Source: Microbacterium sp. | Lineage (GTDB): Bacteria; Actinomycetota; Actinomycetes; Actinomycetales; Microbacteriaceae | Reading direction: 5' to 3' | Assembly (NCBI GenBank): GCA_003248655.1 | Contig: QFPM01000005.1 | Location: 62,001-126,000 of the forward strand | DNA: 64,000 nucleotides | Shown here: positions 61,141 to 64,000 of the stretch, in pieces | Layout of the letters: each line of letters begins with the position of its first letter | Numbering within the stretch: the first letter of the stretch is position 1 | The notes under the pieces: model-generated | Told to the model about the DNA's origin: nothing | The model's input: the letters and a program-made list of their open reading frames with translations, nothing else | Databases searched by the model: none | Program-made: the position numbers and the translations under genes

Positions 61141-62211
61141 ATGGCCGAAAGCTCCACCCAGATTCCGCCGACTGTCACGGACGACATCCGCTCGATGATC
61201 TCGGATGCCGGGATCGACGCCGATCAGGACCTCATCGCCCGCATCCTCGCGACCGGCATCGGGCTCGGCCTCGATGACACCGACCGGCTCGACCTGAAGA
61301 TCACTTCCGCCGCCCTCACCGAGATGCGCGCTGCGTTCGCGCTGTTCGCGCCGTACCGCGGCATCCCCAAGGTCACGATCTTCGGGTCGGCGCGCACGCG
61401 CCCCGACGATCCGCAGTACGTCGCGGCGTCGGATGCCGCGCGGGCGCTCGCCGAGCAGGGCTGGATGGTCGTCACGGGCGCGGGCCCGGGGATCATGCAG
61501 GCGGCCGCCGAGGGCGCCGGACCCGATCATTCGCTCGGTGTCAGCATCCGTCTGCCCTTCGAGGAGAAGCCCAACGCGGTGATCGCGAAGAACTCGCGGA
61601 ACGTCGCGATGAAGTACTTCTTCACGCGCAAACTCATGTTGGTGAAGGAGTCGAGCGCGTTCATCTGCGTGCCGGGTGGGTTCGGCACGCTGGATGAGAT
61701 GTTTGAGCTGCTCACTCTGCAGCAGACCGGAAAGGCCGATCCGACCCCGGTCGTGCTTCTCGATCGCCCCGGCGGCACGTTCTGGGCGGGCCTTCAGCGC
61801 TTCGTCGACGAGCAGCTGATCCCCGGGGGCGTCGTCTCGCCGGACGACTTCGACCGCGTGCTCGTGACCGATTCGGTGGATGCCGCGGTCGCCGAGATCA
61901 CGCAGTTCTACCGCAACTATGACTCGCTGCGGTGGGTGAAGGGGCGCCTTGTGCTGAGGCTTCGCCACGCGCCCACCGAGGCCGAGCTCGACGACCTCAA
62001 CGACCGCTTCGGCGACCTCCTCGCCGAAGGCCGGATCGAGGCGACCGAACCGCTGCGCGTCGAGCGCGAGGACGGCGACCGCCTGGACCTGCCGCGGATC
62101 GTCCTGCGACTGAACCAGTTCCGGGTGGGGGAGCTGCACCGCCTCATCCGGGCCGTGAACGCCTTGCCCTCGGCGACCGGCGACGAACCTGGCTCACCCG
62201 GCATCCGGTAA
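61141..62211 (+). CDS. LOG family protein (Rossmann fold nucleotide-binding, TIGR00730-like)
   Basis: A 356-residue protein. The central Rossmann fold shows VTIFGSARTRPDDP, VVTGAGPGIMQAAAEGAG and the LOG motif PGGFGTLDEMFEL. LOG proteins cleave nucleotide monophosphates to release the base (cytokinin activation in plants). The N- and C-terminal additions make it longer than typical LOG (about 190). Its position directly before nusA replaces rimP, which usually occurs here. Confidence 0.85.
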   Translation: MAESSTQIPPTVTDDIRSMISDAGIDADQDLIARILATGIGLGLDDTDRLDLKITSAALTEMRAAFALFAPYRGIPKVTIFGSARTRPDDPQYVAASDAARALAEQGWMVVTGAGPGIMQAAAEGAGPDHSLGVSIRLPFEEKPNAVIAKNSRNVAMKYFFTRKLMLVKESSAFICVPGGFGTLDEMFELLTLQQTGKADPTPVVLLDRPGGTFWAGLQRFVDEQLIPGGVVSPDDFDRVLVTDSVDAAVAEITQFYRNYDSLRWVKGRLVLRLRHAPTEAELDDLNDRFGDLLAEGRIEATEPLRVEREDGDRLDLPRIVLRLNQFRVGELHRLIRAVNALPSATGDEPGSPGIR

Positions 62212-62265
62212 CGTTGATGGGATGCCGCAGGGAAACCCGCGGCGAGAGCTGAATAGGGAGGCACT

Positions 62266-63252
62266 GTGGACATCGATCTCGGACTGCTGCGGACGGTCGA
62301 GCGCGAGAAGGAGATCCCCTTCGACGAGCTCGTGAGCATCATCGAGCAGGCCATCCTGACGGCCTACGCCAAGCACACCTCGCCCACGGGCGAGCTTCCC
62401 GAGGGTGCACGCGCCGCGCTCGACCGCAAGACCGGCCACGTCGCCGTGTTCGTCCCGGTGCTCGACGACGAGGGCGCCGTCATCGGCGAAGAGGAGTCGA
62501 CGCCCGAGGACTTCGGTCGCATCGCCGCGTTCGCCGCGAAGCAGGTCATCAGCCAGCGCCTCCGCGACATCGCCGACGATCAGGTGCTGGGCGAGTTCCG
62601 CGGCAAGGAGGGCGACATCGTTGCAGGTGTCATCCAGCAGGGCCCGAACCCGCGCATGGTGCACGTCGACCTCGGCACGGTCGAGGCGATCCTCCCGCCC
62701 GAAGAGCAGGTCGCGGGCGAGGAGTACCCGCACGGCGGGCGCCTCCGCGTCTACGTCACGTCTGTCTCGAAGGGACTGAAGGGCCCGCAGATCACCGTCT
62801 CGCGCACGCATCCGGGTCTCGTGCGCAAGCTCTTCGCGCTCGAGGTTCCCGAGATCGCGTCGGGGCTCGTCGAGATCACCTCGCTCGCCCGCGAAGCCGG
62901 GCACCGCACGAAGATCGCCGTCACGGCGAAAGACCCCGCGATCAACGCCAAGGGCGCCTGCATCGGCGAGCTCGGACGGCGCGTGCGCGCCGTCACGGAA
63001 GAGCTCGGCGGCGAGAAGATCGACATCGTCGACTATGACCCGGAGCTCGCGAAGTTCGTCGCGAACGCGCTCTCGCCCGCGAAGGTCACGTCGAGCTTCG
63101 TGCTGGATGCCGGCGCCAAGGCCGTCCGCGCGCTCGTGCCGGATTACCAGCTGTCGCTCGCGATCGGCAAAGAGGGGCAGAACGCGCGACTGGCCGCGAA
63201 GCTTACGGGCGCGAAGATCGACATCCAGCCCGACAGCATTCTTGAGTCGTGA
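62266..63252 (+). CDS. nusA: Transcription termination/antitermination factor NusA
   Basis: A 328-residue factor with an N-terminal RNAP-binding domain, S1 domain (EGDIVAGVIQQGPNPRMVHVDLG) and two KH domains (VTSVSKGLKGPQI and NARLAAKLTGAKIDI). No C-terminal acidic repeats, as usual outside proteobacteria. GTG 62266 has GGGAGGCACT upstream. The usual partner rimP is missing upstream. Confidence 0.95.
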   Translation: MDIDLGLLRTVEREKEIPFDELVSIIEQAILTAYAKHTSPTGELPEGARAALDRKTGHVAVFVPVLDDEGAVIGEEESTPEDFGRIAAFAAKQVISQRLRDIADDQVLGEFRGKEGDIVAGVIQQGPNPRMVHVDLGTVEAILPPEEQVAGEEYPHGGRLRVYVTSVSKGLKGPQITVSRTHPGLVRKLFALEVPEIASGLVEITSLAREAGHRTKIAVTAKDPAINAKGACIGELGRRVRAVTEELGGEKIDIVDYDPELAKFVANALSPAKVTSSFVLDAGAKAVRALVPDYQLSLAIGKEGQNARLAAKLTGAKIDIQPDSILES

Positions 63253-63285
63253 CGGGTCAATGCCGCGCAGCGGCGTTGACGCGTC
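63251..63285 (+). terminator. Hairpin after nusA
   Basis: A 16-bp stem (14 pairs, GACGGGTCAATGCCGC) around a 3-nt loop begins at the nusA stop codon. No T-tract follows, so it may attenuate rather than end transcription into ylxR-infB. Confidence 0.5.
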
Positions 63286-63354
63286 ATCGAGTCAAGATCG
63301 AGCGAGGGAGCGCAGTGACCGAGTCGAAATCGCTTCCGACGCAGAAGGGGTAGG

Positions 63355-63606
63355 ATGGAACCCGTTCGAACGTGCGTGGGATGCCGCGCGCGTGCCCCCC
63401 GATCCGCCTTGTTGCGGGTCGTCGCGCGGGACGGCGAGCTCGTCGCAGACGAGAAAGCCGTGCTCACCGGTCGGGGCGCGTGGGTGCATGACACGGACGC
63501 GTGCGTAGACCTCGCCATCCGGCGCCGCGCCTTCGGACGAGCATTGCGTGTGTCGGGCCCGCTCGACACGCAGACCTTTCAACACGACCACCAGCGAAAA
63601 GGCTGA
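63355..63606 (+). CDS. ylxR: YlxR-family RNA-binding protein (DUF448)
   Basis: An 83-residue protein with the family signature RTCVGCRARAPRSALLRVV and the later GRGAWVHDTDACVDLA. Implicated as an RNA-binding or nucleoid-linked regulator between nusA and infB. ATG 63355 is preceded by GAAGGGG. Confidence 0.92.
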   Translation: MEPVRTCVGCRARAPRSALLRVVARDGELVADEKAVLTGRGAWVHDTDACVDLAIRRRAFGRALRVSGPLDTQTFQHDHQRKG

Positions 63607-63698
63607 ACGGCTATGGACACGAAGTGAACGGCTCGAAATGAGACCCGTCCGCAAGTAACGGTCTGCCCTGTCCGGGGGAGACCTCAGACAGGAGAATT

Positions 63699-64000
63699 GT
63701 GGCAAACCCACGCGTGCACGAGATCGCTTCCGAGATCGGCGTCGACAGCAAAGTCGCCCTCGCGAAGCTGAAGGAGCTCGGCGAATACGTCAAGAGCCCC
63801 TCATCGACCATTGCGCCCCCCGTGGCGCGAAAGCTCCGTGCGGCCCTCGAGGCCGACGGCACCATTGGCTCGGGTTCCGGCGGCTCGTCGGCCGCTGGCG
63901 CTTCCGCGGCGTCCGGCGCGTCCGGTGCCTCCGGCGCGCCCGCGAAGGCGCCCGCCCCGGCGCGCCCGTCGAGCGGTGCCCGCCCCGGCCCGGCGAAGCC
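63699..64000 (+). CDS. infB: Translation initiation factor IF-2, N-terminal fragment
   Basis: The first 100 codons of IF-2 to the window edge. GTG 63699 has GGAGAATT upstream. The N-terminal IF2_N domain reads RVHEIASEIGVDSKVALAKL and KSPSSTIAPPVARKL; then a Ser/Ala/Gly/Pro-rich linker begins. IF-2 places initiator tRNA on the ribosome. The rest lies beyond the window. Confidence 0.95.
   Translation, partial: MANPRVHEIASEIGVDSKVALAKLKELGEYVKSPSSTIAPPVARKLRAALEADGTIGSGSGGSSAAGASAASGASGASGAPAKAPAPARPSSGARPGPAK

Overview
This 64 kb window is a high-GC actinobacterial chromosome segment, most likely from Microbacterium or a close relative in the Microbacteriaceae. The evidence is gene content and order (lysA-hom-thrC-thrB-rho-prfA, then prmC-tsaC-wecA-atpIBEFHAGDC, then dxr/rseP/ispG/proS/nusA/ylxR/infB), frequent GTG starts, GC-ending codons, DUF222/HNH and DUF4282/DUF4870 proteins, and a very abundant GGATGCC/GGCATCC heptamer. 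I see no rRNA, tRNA, CRISPR array, insertion sequence or integrase.

Layout. 1-6701: aspartate-family amino-acid genes (end of lysA, hom, thrC, thrB), then rho and prfA. 6702-14249: an insertion into the usual prfA-prmC junction, holding a small membrane protein, a cupin, an HNH endonuclease, malate dehydrogenase, a broken DASS-type transporter and a cysteine operon (two tandem cysK plus cysE). 14250-24593: prmC, tsaC, a WecA/TagO-type transferase and the complete F1Fo ATP synthase operon. 24701-26564: yaaA and two small membrane proteins. 26696-30476: a PP2C phosphatase and a stand-alone EccC/FtsK-like ATPase. 30539-34006: alanine dehydrogenase, asparaginase, an OsmC protein and an acyltransferase. 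34134-36210: an FKBP lipoprotein and dxr. 36438-41591: pyruvate formate-lyase, its activase and a MurE-type ligase. 41645-43113: a YcnI-type copper protein and a membrane protein. 43216-48735: rseP, a tryptophan-attenuated TrpE-TrpG fusion, a broken ltrA and ispG. 48870-50563: an ACC deaminase operon with its GntR regulator. 50625-53897: an RNB nuclease and proS. 54048-62211: accessory genes (DUF1622, a Phd/PIN toxin-antitoxin pair, a glycosyltransferase, membrane proteins, a two-component system, a flavin-type oxidase-like protein, a LOG protein). 62266-64000: nusA, ylxR and the start of infB.

How the parts fit. The core consists of three conserved housekeeping blocks: threonine/transcription termination, ATP synthase, and isoprenoid/translation. 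Their backbone order is kept, but accessory cassettes are inserted at junctions (prfA|prmC, dxr|rseP, rseP|ispG, proS|nusA). Accessory functions suggest a plant- or soil-associated facultative organism: ACC deaminase lowers plant ethylene, PFL supports fermentation, and YcnI suggests copper handling. Regulatory signals visible in the DNA include a trp attenuator with a WW leader peptide, twin FadR-type palindromes upstream of pflB, a perfect operator at the toxin-antitoxin pair, and a palindrome over the -10 of the acdS operon.

Three genome-wide patterns recur. First, many genes have a TANNNT hexamer about 6-10 nt before the start codon and no ribosome binding site, suggesting leaderless mRNAs. 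Second, imperfect hairpin elements of 60-90 bp sit mostly at gene 3' ends, and some share sequence with each other. Third, two genes (the DASS transporter and ltrA) carry an internal out-of-frame deletion.
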